Origin: Sulfolobales archaeon Acd1
GTDB taxonomy: Archaea > Thermoproteota > Thermoprotei_A > Sulfolobales > Sulfolobaceae
DNA: 64,000 nt
Assembly (NCBI GenBank): GCA_000389735.1
Contig: APJY01000003.1
Location: 1-64,000 of the forward strand
Direction: 5' to 3'
Positions 32,078-40,255 of this stretch are shown one piece after another. Numbering within the stretch: position 1 is the stretch's first letter; each line of letters opens with the position of its first letter. The position numbers and the translations under genes are program-made. The notes beneath the pieces are model-generated. The model was not told where the DNA came from and did no database searches. It worked only from the letters and a program-made list of their open reading frames with translations.

Positions 32078-32233
32078 ATCCTTCGGGTCCTCTTTAGGCC
32101 TTGGGTCGAATAACAGGGTACCCCCCCAGTTACTGGATATCCCCCCAGTTGATAAGAGTATTCGAGATTAAGTAAGATTAAAGAATCGTTTCTTATCTTT
32201 TCTTTCTATAAAACTAAACTGTGGCGTCCTCCT

Positions 32234-32614
32234 TTAATTTATGACCTTCTTTACGCCCACTATGTAACCTACAGTGAAGGACACGGAAATTAACGCAATT
32301 AGGAACCCGGTTAGCATCAAGATCACCATTAAGCTAATGCCCTTGAGTAAATATACTAACCCACAGGTCGCGGATAAAGATATGCCACCACCAACGAATT
32401 TAGACGCGATAGATACTAGAGAGAGCCCGCTCCTACTACCTAATAATGACGAAATAACCCCGAGGCTAAAGGACAGTGCTGCAAAGCTCATATGAAGGTA
32501 AAGTAGTATCGGAAGGGGGTCAATCTCTGACGTAAGATAACCGAAAGCGAAAGTCAGGATTAACGATACTAATAGTACTAAGTACAACTTAGTCAGTTTC
32601 TTCATTATCACCAT
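32234..32614 (-). CDS. Small membrane protein, four predicted helices
   Basis: 126 residues from GTG 32614 or ATG 32605. Hydrophobic helices lie at roughly 10-28, 36-58, 70-92 and 98-122, with a lysine-rich start and end. No family is recognised. Its start overlaps the preceding gene's end by 26 bp, so the two are probably co-transcribed. Proximity to soxL/soxN suggests, but does not show, a respiratory link. Confidence 0.6.
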   Translation of the reverse strand: MVIMKKLTKLYLVLLVSLILTFAFGYLTSEIDPLPILLYLHMSFAALSFSLGVISSLLGSRSGLSLVSIASKFVGGGISLSATCGLVYLLKGISLMVILMLTGFLIALISVSFTVGYIVGVKKVIN

Positions 32615-33122
32615 CTATTCTCACCCTCATGGACTTTATACTATGTAACGTTTTCTCTCTTAGTGAGCTTAGTAATTCATTCCACGCCTCAAACGGGTTT
32701 TCCTTTCTAACTGTTAACTCATTATCCCTAGCAATAGTCTTAATCGCATAAACGCAATCAGCGACCACGGAGCAGTTCCCGCAGTTCATCGAGTTAAACC
32801 TAGGGTTAAAATATACTAACTGCTTATTACTTACATACATAACCCCTTGAGAAAGGCTTATATGGCCGTTAACCGCTATCGGCAAAACTACCTTAAATGC
32901 AATAGCGTTGTCTATGAGAAGTGATAACTTCCTTAGTTTGTTAACAATGAAGTAAAAGTAACTTTTGCTTATCTTATCATCCCTCTTGTCGGAAGCCAAC
33001 ACTCCTAAAATCGTATCGTTAGCCAGTTTATCAAATTCATCCGAAGGTATAAACACCACGTCCTGGGCTAATATTGGTCTGATAATCGTTTTAATAATAA
33101 AATAACACACGTGGTTTTCCAT
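32589..33122 (-). CDS. Hypothetical protein with cysteine cluster
   Basis: 177 residues from ATG. A mixed alpha/beta protein; the notable motif is NSMNCGNCSVVADCVYAIKT near residue 113, with three cysteines spaced C-x2-C-x6-C that could hold a metal or iron-sulfur cluster. It is not clearly secreted. It reads away from soxL, with ~327 bp between the starts, and overlaps the membrane-protein gene downstream. I recognise no family; a redox-sensing role is only a guess from the cysteines and position. Confidence 0.55.
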   Translation of the reverse strand: MENHVCYFIIKTIIRPILAQDVVFIPSDEFDKLANDTILGVLASDKRDDKISKSYFYFIVNKLRKLSLLIDNAIAFKVVLPIAVNGHISLSQGVMYVSNKQLVYFNPRFNSMNCGNCSVVADCVYAIKTIARDNELTVRKENPFEAWNELLSSLREKTLHSIKSMRVRIDGDNEETD

Positions 33123-33449
33123 TTCCTCTAGTTTTTAAAAAATCAAGTATAATCTAAAGACAGTACGGGAAATTAACACAGTTAAAAACATTTTTAAGTT
33201 CCGACGTAAGGCAAGATACTCCTCCCCCAACCTCGGAACGGGTAAACGGCGTTTGAGTGCTGCGGGCTAGAGCTATGAATATTTGAGCGTCCTGACTTGA
33301 CGGGTTCCTCCTACGTGGGATTCCGACTAAAGACAGCTCTTCATGATATAGACAATTCCTTATCACGCGAAAGACACTCACACCGGATTTACGCCGAAAT
33401 CAGTCCAACGATAAAAGGCTATTTAAATACAGTCGTCGTAACAGGTCGT
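33123..33449. promoter_or_regulatory. Divergent promoter region of soxL
   Basis: The soxL frame extends back to 33297, but TATA-like CTATTTAAATAC at 33419-33430 lies ~26 bases before the ATG at 33450, supporting the shorter protein. The rest of the region has no clear gene, although it includes several worn-looking open segments. Confidence 0.5.
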
Positions 33450-34424
33450 ATGCCACTAAGATTTAGATTGAACGGTAGAGATAAACAGATACTTGAATCC
33501 ACCGATCTGGCCTTCCTTTACAAACTCGTGAGAGTGATGAAAAACCCCAAGACCAAATTCAATGAGGTAGATTTCGTTACGAAAGGAGAAGATTACTTGT
33601 TTAATTACGTAAACAACAACGTTGGGGGAGTCGATGAAGGTAGGAGGAACTTCCTAAAGGGGATCTTAATCGGTGTCGCCGTTACAACAGTGGCAGGGAT
33701 CGTTCCGGGATTAAGAGTTTTGATCCCTCCAGTTCAAAGTGTCTCCGGATTCCCTAAGACTCTGATCCTGGACTCATCCGGTAATCCCATTAAGGCCTCC
33801 ACGTTGCCGGTCAACAGTCCCATAATCATGGTCTTCCCTTACCCATTACAGAACGAGATCAACTTCTTATTGAACTTGGGTGACGAGAACGGGAACCCGG
33901 TAGAAGTACCACCTACTACCGTTGTAGTCCCTCAGACCGGCGACAAGTACCAGTTCCCAGGCGGGGTAGGCCCCAATAAATCCATAGTCGCTTACAGCGC
34001 GATCTGCCAACACTTGGGCTGTACACCGCCTTACATTCATTTCTACCCTCCGAAATACGTTAACATTTCACAAGTCACCGCGCCGGAGCCTAACAAATTA
34101 ACCGTGCAAGCCGTTCAGGCTGCTAAAAGCGCTAAAGTCCCGGCAATAATACATTGTGACTGCCACGGCTCAACCTACGATCCCTATCACGGTGCGGCCG
34201 TCCTAACCGGACCGACAGTCAGACCCTTACCCACTATAGTCTTAGAATGGGACAGCTCCACGGATTACTTGTACGCTATAGGAGCTGTCGGAGTTCCTAC
34301 CTACCCAATGAGCAGTAACGGCGTACCGTCCAATGACCCTAGTGCGGATCTCGACGAATCACAGTTCGGCGCCAGTGTCGGGGACAAGACTGAGATATCC
34401 GAGACTAACCCGTTCTCCTCATGA
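33450..34424 (+). CDS. soxL: Rieske iron-sulfur protein SoxL
   Basis: About 324 residues from ATG 33450. A twin-arginine-type anchor (GRRNFLKGILIGVAVTTVAGIV, written here only as its start GRRNFLKG and the helix after it) lies near residue 65. The Rieske ligands are CQHLGC near residue 186 and CDCHGS near 236; the second motif reads C-D-C-H where most family members have C-P-C-H. The cluster domain faces the outside, held by the uncleaved helix. With SoxN it forms the alternative bc1-like complex, oxidising quinol (caldariellaquinone type). The soxN gene follows 36 bp downstream. Confidence 0.88.
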   Translation: MPLRFRLNGRDKQILESTDLAFLYKLVRVMKNPKTKFNEVDFVTKGEDYLFNYVNNNVGGVDEGRRNFLKGILIGVAVTTVAGIVPGLRVLIPPVQSVSGFPKTLILDSSGNPIKASTLPVNSPIIMVFPYPLQNEINFLLNLGDENGNPVEVPPTTVVVPQTGDKYQFPGGVGPNKSIVAYSAICQHLGCTPPYIHFYPPKYVNISQVTAPEPNKLTVQAVQAAKSAKVPAIIHCDCHGSTYDPYHGAAVLTGPTVRPLPTIVLEWDSSTDYLYAIGAVGVPTYPMSSNGVPSNDPSADLDESQFGASVGDKTEISETNPFSS

Positions 34425-34460
34425 GTTTAACGCTGTATTTTTTAATAAGGGCCTGAGGGG

Positions 34461-36098
34461 GTGAAAATCATGGGAAATAGGGTTTCCAACTGGTTTAAAG
34501 AAAGAATAAATATGGAAGATTTACCCTTCTTCAGAACACCGGATTATATGTATCACGTAGGCGATTGGTTAGGAGCACTTGTCGCTGCCGCGTTCTTTTA
34601 TACAGTAATTTCGGGATTAATCATACTATTATATTATGACCCTGCTGCGGGTTACCAGTCCACCGAAACGATTATTAACAAAGTACCTTACGGCTCAGTA
34701 GTACTTTACAGCCATTTGTACGGAGCTTACGCTATGATAATCCTAGCTTTCGTGCATATGTTTAGGAACTATTTCGTGGGGGCTTACAAGAAACCAAGAG
34801 AAATAGTATGGATTCTGGGAGTTCTAATGTTAGCGTTGACTTTAGGAGCTTCGTTCTTAGGTTACAGCTTAATAGGGGACGTCCTCGCAGTTAGCGCCGT
34901 TGACGTAGGTGCTGGTATCCTCGGAAGCCTAGGTTTGAGCTCCCTAGTCCCCATACTGTTCGGTAATTACTCGGCTGGAGACTACACTAGAGTTTTGGCA
35001 ATGCATATAATCCTCGTAGCGCTAATAGGCCTCCTATTCCTGATCCACTTCTTCCTAGCAGACTTGCAGTACGGGATGATGCCGTCCAGAAAGGTTAAAG
35101 ATAAGGCTCCAGCCGTTTACCCTAAATCCGAGTGGCAGAAGTTCAACCCGTGGTGGCCGAGGAACTTCATTTACATGATGTCGCTGATATTCTTAACGTG
35201 GGGGTTCATACTCATAATTCCGAACGCGTTAGTTTACTTCACGTTCCCTCAGATAGCGAACCCGTTCTTGAACCCCAAACCAGCGCCGCCGCCTAACAGC
35301 CCTGCCGCGGCAACGGTCACTACTTATCCGCCGTGGTTCTTCCTGTTCGTTTACAAAATAGCGGATTTCCCTGGTAGCGTCTTAGTAGACATGACCATCG
35401 CGCTCTTCATACCTCTAATTTACCTACTCGTGGTGCCCTTCATAGACAGGAGCCCGTACCTACACCCGCTTAAGAGAAGGGTGTTCACGTGGATAGGAAT
35501 ACTTATGATGATATACCTGATACAATCCTCATTATGGGGGGATTTAGCGCCGGGCGTCCCCGTGAGCATGAGCGAAATCCTTGAGGTGTACTTACCCCCA
35601 GCAATAATAACTGGACTCGGAATATTCCTAATACCCTGGGAAAAGGTGAGCAAAGGACTGAGCAAGGGGATGAGCAACCCGCCTACAATGTTAGCGTTCA
35701 CTTTCGTAACGTTAGCCTTCGCGTCGTCCATGATATACTTCCTAACGACACTATCGTTAGCCTCTTTAGCTACTGTAATCTCTCTCGGCTCGATTTTCGT
35801 AATTCTAGCGAAGTTATTAACGCCTTATGTGATGAGGGCTCAACAAGACGAGAATGCGGTCAGTGTTGAAGAGGCTTCTAAGGTACTAGAAAAGAAGAAG
35901 AGGATCGCCCAAATCATAATGATTATACTCTTCATCGTCGCGATACCGATTGTGGTAACTATGTGGACTATCCCGCCCACCGGCTACTACTCCAATCTGT
36001 TCGGCGTCGATTTAGGCGTGCTCTTCTTAATACTCGGCGAGGAGTTCTCACTGTACCACTACGTGGTTTACAAGAAACCGGTCGAGAAGGAGGAGTGA
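34461..36098 (+). CDS. soxN: Cytochrome b subunit SoxN
   Basis: 545 residues from GTG 34461 (ATG 34470 is the alternative). The N-terminal cytochrome b domain has haem histidines in YSHLYGAYAMIILAFVHMFRN and in AMHIILVALIGLLFLIHFF; the PPWFFLFVYKIADFPG stretch corresponds to the quinol-site PEWY-type loop. At least ten membrane helices follow, with a charged C-terminus. It is the quinol-oxidising core of the SoxL-SoxN complex that feeds electrons to the terminal oxidases. It is co-transcribed with soxL and the small gene after it. Confidence 0.88.
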   Translation: MKIMGNRVSNWFKERINMEDLPFFRTPDYMYHVGDWLGALVAAAFFYTVISGLIILLYYDPAAGYQSTETIINKVPYGSVVLYSHLYGAYAMIILAFVHMFRNYFVGAYKKPREIVWILGVLMLALTLGASFLGYSLIGDVLAVSAVDVGAGILGSLGLSSLVPILFGNYSAGDYTRVLAMHIILVALIGLLFLIHFFLADLQYGMMPSRKVKDKAPAVYPKSEWQKFNPWWPRNFIYMMSLIFLTWGFILIIPNALVYFTFPQIANPFLNPKPAPPPNSPAAATVTTYPPWFFLFVYKIADFPGSVLVDMTIALFIPLIYLLVVPFIDRSPYLHPLKRRVFTWIGILMMIYLIQSSLWGDLAPGVPVSMSEILEVYLPPAIITGLGIFLIPWEKVSKGLSKGMSNPPTMLAFTFVTLAFASSMIYFLTTLSLASLATVISLGSIFVILAKLLTPYVMRAQQDENAVSVEEASKVLEKKKRIAQIIMIILFIVAIPIVVTMWTIPPTGYYSNLFGVDLGVLFLILGEEFSLYHYVVYKKPVEKEE

Positions 36099-36103
36099 GA
36101 GGT

Positions 36104-36397
36104 ATGATAAACGTGGGTTTTTACTACAAGGTCAAGAAAGGGCATGAGAAGGAGTTCGAAGAGACTTTCACAAAAGTCCTCGAATACCTTAAGCGAAGCT
36201 TTCCGGGATTCATAAACGCTAGGTTGTATAAGAGCGTTGACGACCCTTCCGAGTATTTGGTCTACAGCGAATGGGAGAGCTTAGAGGCATTTAGGAATTT
36301 CGTAACGAGCGAGGCTTATAGGAACACGGTGAATTACGGTAAGACCATAATCGAGGGTAGGCCTCACCATAGGGTGTTTCAAGAGGTTAACGCATAG
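36104..36397 (+). CDS. Antibiotic-biosynthesis-monooxygenase (ABM) fold protein
   Basis: 97 residues from ATG 36104, 5 bp after soxN, with GAGAGGT as a likely ribosome-binding site. INVGFYYKVKKGHEKEFEETF, FPGFINARLYKSVDDPSEYLV and YSEWESLEAFRNFV are the classic dimeric ABM barrel features. Members include haem-degrading and quinone-acting enzymes. As last gene of the soxL-soxN operon it may act on haem or quinone; whether it is the gene called odsN in related species cannot be settled here. Confidence 0.8.
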   Translation: MINVGFYYKVKKGHEKEFEETFTKVLEYLKRSFPGFINARLYKSVDDPSEYLVYSEWESLEAFRNFVTSEAYRNTVNYGKTIIEGRPHHRVFQEVNA

Positions 36398-36540
36398 TCG
36401 AGAATACAGAGTGTCTTAAAAGAAGGCAACAGAGAACAAAGCTAACATAAATAGTGGCAAGATCAGATTAGATATTACCTCGTTTTTCATCCCCTTCCTT
36501 AAGAGCAAGTTTCCCAGACCGGGAAGTGAATGCGATATAA

Positions 36541-36923
36541 AGAAAAAGGAAAGAGGAGCTGTTAGAATCAGGTGGAGTTCTAAACTAACCCCTCTGATGT
36601 TAAGGCTATTCAAGCTCGTTGAGGGAAGGAGCGTGGACGTCGTATCAATAACATACAGAGACTGACTAACGCGTTTCGGCTTCGATTACATCCAAGAGTT
36701 CTTCTCGACCGTGGGAGTTAGGATTGAAGCGGTTTTCGGCAAGGAGCCCAAAGAAGACGCACAAGAGCTAGTTGAGGACTTGATCTCAATCATAACATCA
36801 TTCGCAGGGAAGATTTACGGTATGAGGAGCCACAAGAAAACAGTCCTAGTTCAAGGCGCAAAAAAGTTGATAGGTGAGCTGAGTGGAGAGGGCGATAAAG
36901 CTAAGGGTAAAAGTAGACTATAA
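36541..36923 (+). pseudogene. IS607-family serine resolvase (TnpA) remnant
   Basis: The readable frame gives LFKLVEGRSVDVVSITYRD, a stop (TGA, 36663-36665), then LTRFGFDYIQEFFSTVGVRI and ELVEDLISIITSFAGKIYGM before RSHKK. This is the catalytic-domain second half and C-terminus of IS607 resolvases (VDVV-x-TYRDRL-x-RFGF; SFAGKIYGMRSHKK). The DNA-binding N-terminus and the catalytic serine region are missing or frameshifted. A tnpB stub follows directly. Confidence 0.78.
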
Positions 36924-37080
36924 GACCTACCAGAAGTTGAAGGAGGTCGAGAAGGAGTACTGAGAGGTTCCAGAGGAGGCAACAAATTAGGGGTTGTCAA
37001 ACGAAACTACCTCCTTCACTGAGATTAGAGCGGGAGTTTACAAGACTGAGAGGGAAAAGCATAAGGACTTACAAAGATAA
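36895..37080 (+). pseudogene. tnpB stub (N-terminal ~60 codons only)
   Basis: Overlapping the resolvase end, the frame reads RVKVDYKTYQKLKEVEKEY, stop, EVPEEATN, stop, GLSNETTSFTEIRAGVYKTE then REKHKDLQR, stop at 37078-37080. This is the N-terminus of an archaeal TnpB with two internal stops. About 300 codons of the normal protein, including all RuvC motifs, are missing, and the 3'-end hairpin of the element follows within 20 bp. It is thus an internal-deletion derivative. Confidence 0.75.
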
Positions 37081-37092
37081 GGGGTTAAGGGG

Positions 37093-37169
37093 TGGGAATC
37101 CTCGCCCTTTAGGGCGATTATGAGGAGATGACATGCTGAGAACATGAGGAATGGCTTAGAAGCTGAGCC
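37093..37169 (+). ncRNA. tnpB-type 3'-end hairpin plus conserved C/D-like sequence (copy B)
   Basis: GTGGGAATCCTCGCCCTTTA then GGGCG forms the typical tnpB 3'-end hairpin. Bases 37132-37169 match 35 of 38 positions of the same sequence at 22376-22413, including CTGAGAA, ATGGCTTAGAAGCTGAGCC. Box-like CTGA and ATGAGGA/ATGATGA elements repeat the spacing of an archaeal C/D guide half. It could be the true end of the transposon, a guide-type RNA end, or a C/D sRNA next to the insertion site. Confidence 0.5.
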
Positions 37170-37205
37170 ATAAACTTTATATAGAAGTCGGGATTAATAA
37201 CTATT

Positions 37206-37997
37206 ATGAATAAAGAGCGGATAAATAAAGCATTAGAATATGCATGCAAGAAATACACTAGCTATCTTTCTAATAACAATAAGCCCGACCATTGCCCTGC
37301 TCAAGAATACGTAGAGCCAAAAGACAACATGAGAGAAACTCTAGAAACATTTCTTGATAACTTAGGATTAAAGTGGTGGAAAAAACAGTTACAGAATAAG
37401 TTGCTTTACCAGAATACTAGACCTGATCTAATAATACCTGAACTTATAAGGGAACAGCTTGTAAATGAGGATAATCCTATATTAAAATGGAATAAGTATT
37501 CTAAAATCTACATTAATGTAATAAAAACAATAACGATTCCAACACCTCTATGGATAGTGAATGAAGATTGGATGACCTTAGCCAGGAAATTTAAGATAAT
37601 ATTTAGACCATGTGGGGTTGGACGACAGCCATACGAAATACCTCCTTTCGGATTTTTAGATTATTTTGATACTTGTGAAAACGTGAAACCTGATTCTCTG
37701 TTAGGTGCTATAAGCTTTATTTTAGATAAATCAACGGATTTCAGCGACGCGGAGCTCTTCATATATCGTTATTCTTACAATAGGAACTTTATAACGGGAG
37801 TTGGAGGTGATGGGACTCATAGAATTTATGCATCTGTCTTGCTTGCACCGTTAATTGAACGGGTAAGAATGAGTATAAGTGTCATCGAAATAAATGGCTC
37901 GAAGCTAAATGAATTTTTAAAACAGCTATCTACAGAGGGGGAAGTTCAAACGTCTCAACTGGAAAGTTATGCAAAAGATAATGTGCACTATATTTAA
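37206..37997 (+). CDS. Hypothetical protein, possible ParB/sulfiredoxin-like domain
   Basis: 263 residues from ATG, with TATA-like ACTTTATATAG ~32-42 bases upstream. AT-rich codon use marks it as foreign to the GC-rich neighbours. The motif TGVGGDGTHRIYASVLLAPL near residue 200 is reminiscent of the DG-x-HR-x-A pattern of ParB/sulfiredoxin-type domains, but the rest is unfamiliar. It lies directly after the tnpB-type scar, inside a decayed mobile region. The function is not known. Confidence 0.5.
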   Translation: MNKERINKALEYACKKYTSYLSNNNKPDHCPAQEYVEPKDNMRETLETFLDNLGLKWWKKQLQNKLLYQNTRPDLIIPELIREQLVNEDNPILKWNKYSKIYINVIKTITIPTPLWIVNEDWMTLARKFKIIFRPCGVGRQPYEIPPFGFLDYFDTCENVKPDSLLGAISFILDKSTDFSDAELFIYRYSYNRNFITGVGGDGTHRIYASVLLAPLIERVRMSISVIEINGSKLNEFLKQLSTEGEVQTSQLESYAKDNVHYI

Positions 37998-38610
37998 ACA
38001 TTCATATTGTGCGATACTAAAGATAGAATAAAAATGCTTTCTAACGAGTTAAGGCAGTAATATTCTTACAAGGTCAAAGAAGCTTAGGCTAGAGATAAAG
38101 AAGACTAAAGACGGGAGCGATGAGTAACCTACAATACCTAGGTTCTGGAGCCTTAAGTTTAAGAAGTGGATATGGACAGATAAAGAAAAAACAGGAAGGA
38201 TAGCGGTAATACCTAAGCCTGGAGTTCTATCTATAAAAATAGCTACTGGAGCACTGCTACCAGACATAGTACCTTAAAGATCTGGTGCCACTAGTTTTAG
38301 GATAGGGCAAACGATCCTAATCTGGAAAAGAGGTTAGACTCGAACTTGAGGACCTCTACCGCCATGCATATATTATTTGGGAAAACTGGTGCAGGGAAAA
38401 CAAGTGCCATTGACTATGAATAGGAGCGGGCATATGCTGAAAGTGAGAGGGTCTGAGACATACTGTATTTTATCTCGCATCTTGATATAAGTTTACCATC
38501 TCCTTAGGAATTCTTAAAGAATAAACGAATCGGATAAGCTCCCTGGTTTACCGCAATGGATTCGAGGTTAGGGCGTTAAAGGATATAACTCGCGGCCCCC
38601 TTGAAGGCAC
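37998..38610. other. Non-coding stretch with decayed gene fragments
   Basis: AT-rich DNA with multiple short frames broken by stops (see the pseudogene at 38128-38423). Its right end holds the promoter region of mtnA. No RNA gene was seen. Confidence 0.5.
38128..38423 (+). pseudogene. Remnant of a P-loop ATPase, probably from a plasmid or virus
   Basis: An open segment at 38128-38277 reads PTIPRFWSLKFKKWIWTDKE and IAVIPKPGVLSIKIATGALL, then stops. In another frame, 38364-38423 reads MHILFGKTGAGKTSAIDYE, stop, which contains a perfect Walker A (GKTGAGKTS). Together they look like the front half of an ATPase with frameshifts and stops. The AT-rich composition and surrounding scars suggest an extrachromosomal origin. 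Confidence 0.5.
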
Positions 38611-39714
38611 GTGAGCCCCACAGTCGAGGAGGTAAAGGCCCTCTTTAGGCCCAAGCTCAAGCCCCTTGAGTGGGATTCGAAGAACAAGGTCCTGATCCTC
38701 TTGGATCAGTCGAGGCTCCCGTTCGAGAAGGTCTTCGAGCCCAACAGGAGCCCGGAGGAGGTAGCGGAGTCCATAAGGCTGATGAAGGTCAGGGGAGCTC
38801 CTGCCATAGGGATATCGGCGGGTTACGGGATGGTTCTCGCCCTGACCTCCTCGAAGCCTGAGAGCTTGGACTCGGCGATCAGGACTCTCTCAAGGGCGAA
38901 GGAGGTCCTGGACAAGGCCAGGCCAACCGCTGTGAACCTGAGCTGGGCGACTAGCAGGATGTTGAACAGGGCGAAGGAGCTGGTGGAGTCCGGGAGGGTG
39001 AGGAAGGTGGGCGAGCTCATGGAAGAGCTGGAGGCTGAGGCCAACAGGATCTACGACGAGGAGCTCGAGTCGGAGATAAGGATGGGCCTCTACGGGCTGG
39101 AGAAGATAGAGAGCGGCGACTCCGTACTGACGCAGTGTAACGCGGGCGGGTTAGCTACTGGCACGGGCTTGGGCACCGCTCTGGCTCCGGTAAAGCTAGC
39201 CAAGCTGTTGGGTTACGACGTTCAGGTCTACGCCCCTGAGACGAGGCCCTGGCTCCAGGGGGCGAGGCTCACGGTTTACGAACTCATGGAGGAAGGGGTG
39301 CCGGTGACCCTCATCACTGATACTGCCGTCGGGCTGGTGATGTATCAGGGGAGGGTGGACAGCGTCATGGTCGGCGCGGACAGGATCCTGGCTGACGGGC
39401 ACGTGTTCAACAAGATAGGGACGTTCAAGGAGGCGGTCATAGCTAAGGAGCTGAGGATCCCGTTCTACGCGTTGGCTCCTTCGTCGACCTTCGACCTCAG
39501 GAGCAGGGTCGAGGACATAATCATAGAGGAGAGGAGCCCCGACGAGGTGAGGACGGTCAGGGGGGTTCCCATAGTCCCCCAGAACGTCAGGGTCTACAAC
39601 CCCGTCTTCGACGTGACCCCGCCGAAGTACGTGACCGCTATAATCACGGAGAAGGGAGTCATCTACCCGCCCTACGAGAGGAACGTCAGGAGGGTAATAG
39701 CCGGGGAGAGGTGA
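38611..39714 (+). CDS. mtnA: S-methyl-5-thioribose-1-phosphate isomerase / aIF2B-related protein
   Basis: 367 residues from GTG. Features of the MtnA family are [17 protein letters not shown] near residue 58, [19 protein letters not shown] with the catalytic cysteine near 177, [19 protein letters not shown] with the catalytic aspartate near 255, and AITEKGV-like [13 protein letters not shown] at the end. It interconverts methylthioribose 1-phosphate and methylthioribulose 1-phosphate in methionine salvage; archaeal members can also act on ribose 1,5-bisphosphate. It is a single gene with GC-rich, core-like codon use. Confidence 0.9.
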   Translation: MSPTVEEVKALFRPKLKPLEWDSKNKVLILLDQSRLPFEKVFEPNRSPEEVAESIRLMKVRGAPAIGISAGYGMVLALTSSKPESLDSAIRTLSRAKEVLDKARPTAVNLSWATSRMLNRAKELVESGRVRKVGELMEELEAEANRIYDEELESEIRMGLYGLEKIESGDSVLTQCNAGGLATGTGLGTALAPVKLAKLLGYDVQVYAPETRPWLQGARLTVYELMEEGVPVTLITDTAVGLVMYQGRVDSVMVGADRILADGHVFNKIGTFKEAVIAKELRIPFYALAPSSTFDLRSRVEDIIIEERSPDEVRTVRGVPIVPQNVRVYNPVFDVTPPKYVTAIITEKGVIYPPYERNVRRVIAGER

Positions 39715-39746
39715 GGCTCACCGGTCGCCCCCTAGCCTGCTCCTCA

Positions 39747-39789
39747 CCCTTCAGCTTTCCCGCCCTTAACGGGCGTTAGGTCTGAAGGG
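39747..39789. terminator. Nested hairpin between convergent genes
   Basis: The outer arms CCCTTCAG/CTGAAGGG and inner arms CGCCC/GGGCG form one nested hairpin between the convergent mtnA and DUF1634 genes. It could act as a bidirectional RNA end, or be a worn transposon end. No T-run follows it directly. Confidence 0.4.
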
Positions 39790-39865
39790 ATTAAGCCTTT
39801 TCTCCATATCTTTAAGTTGAGGCTTCGTCGACCTTTGGGTGTCAGTAAAGAAAAACGAGGGGGCT

Positions 39866-40255
39866 TCAGGGACTTTTGCTTAAGATCACGGGAAGGATGA
39901 AGATGGCGAGCATGAGGTTGAAGAGGACTATTACGGTGATTATCGTGTAGAGCTTGTTCCCTTCCTTGACGAACTGCGCTATGCCCAGGATCACCCTGAT
40001 TATGGGGGTCGCGATCAGCACCATCAGGCCCAAGTAGACGTAATCGAGGCCGTTCAGTTTCGATAAACCTTCCATCACCTCGGACGGCTGGAAGATGGAG
40101 CTGTTAACCCTGGAGTTCGGTGTTGCTATTTGGCTCAGGGAGAAGCCGTTGGAGCCCTGGTGGGCGAAGACTAGGGCGACGCCGATCAGTATTATGGCGG
40201 CGCTCAACAGCACGCCTACCCTTAAGGCGAGGCTTATGGCGTCGTTAATATCCAT
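39866..40255 (-). CDS. DUF1634 membrane protein
   Basis: 129 residues with three membrane helices (~11-31, ~73-95, ~100-122); ALRVGVLLSAAIILIGVALV at the start is the DUF1634 signature. It overlaps the upstream TauE-like gene by 11 bp. DUF1634 proteins are very often paired with TauE/SafE transporters and may be an accessory subunit. Confidence 0.85.
   Translation of the reverse strand: MDINDAISLALRVGVLLSAAIILIGVALVFAHQGSNGFSLSQIATPNSRVNSSIFQPSEVMEGLSKLNGLDYVYLGLMVLIATPIIRVILGIAQFVKEGNKLYTIITVIVLFNLMLAIFILPVILSKSP

Noticed and set aside
33297-33449. N-terminal extension of SoxL by 51 residues
   Set aside because: A TATA-like box lies inside the extension and places the transcript start at the ATG at 33450. 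The extra residues are not typical of the family.
36416-36613. Minus-strand 65-codon hydrophobic frame
   Set aside because: It overlaps the resolvase relic and has no clear promoter; hydrophobicity alone does not support it. It could be a scrap of a membrane protein.
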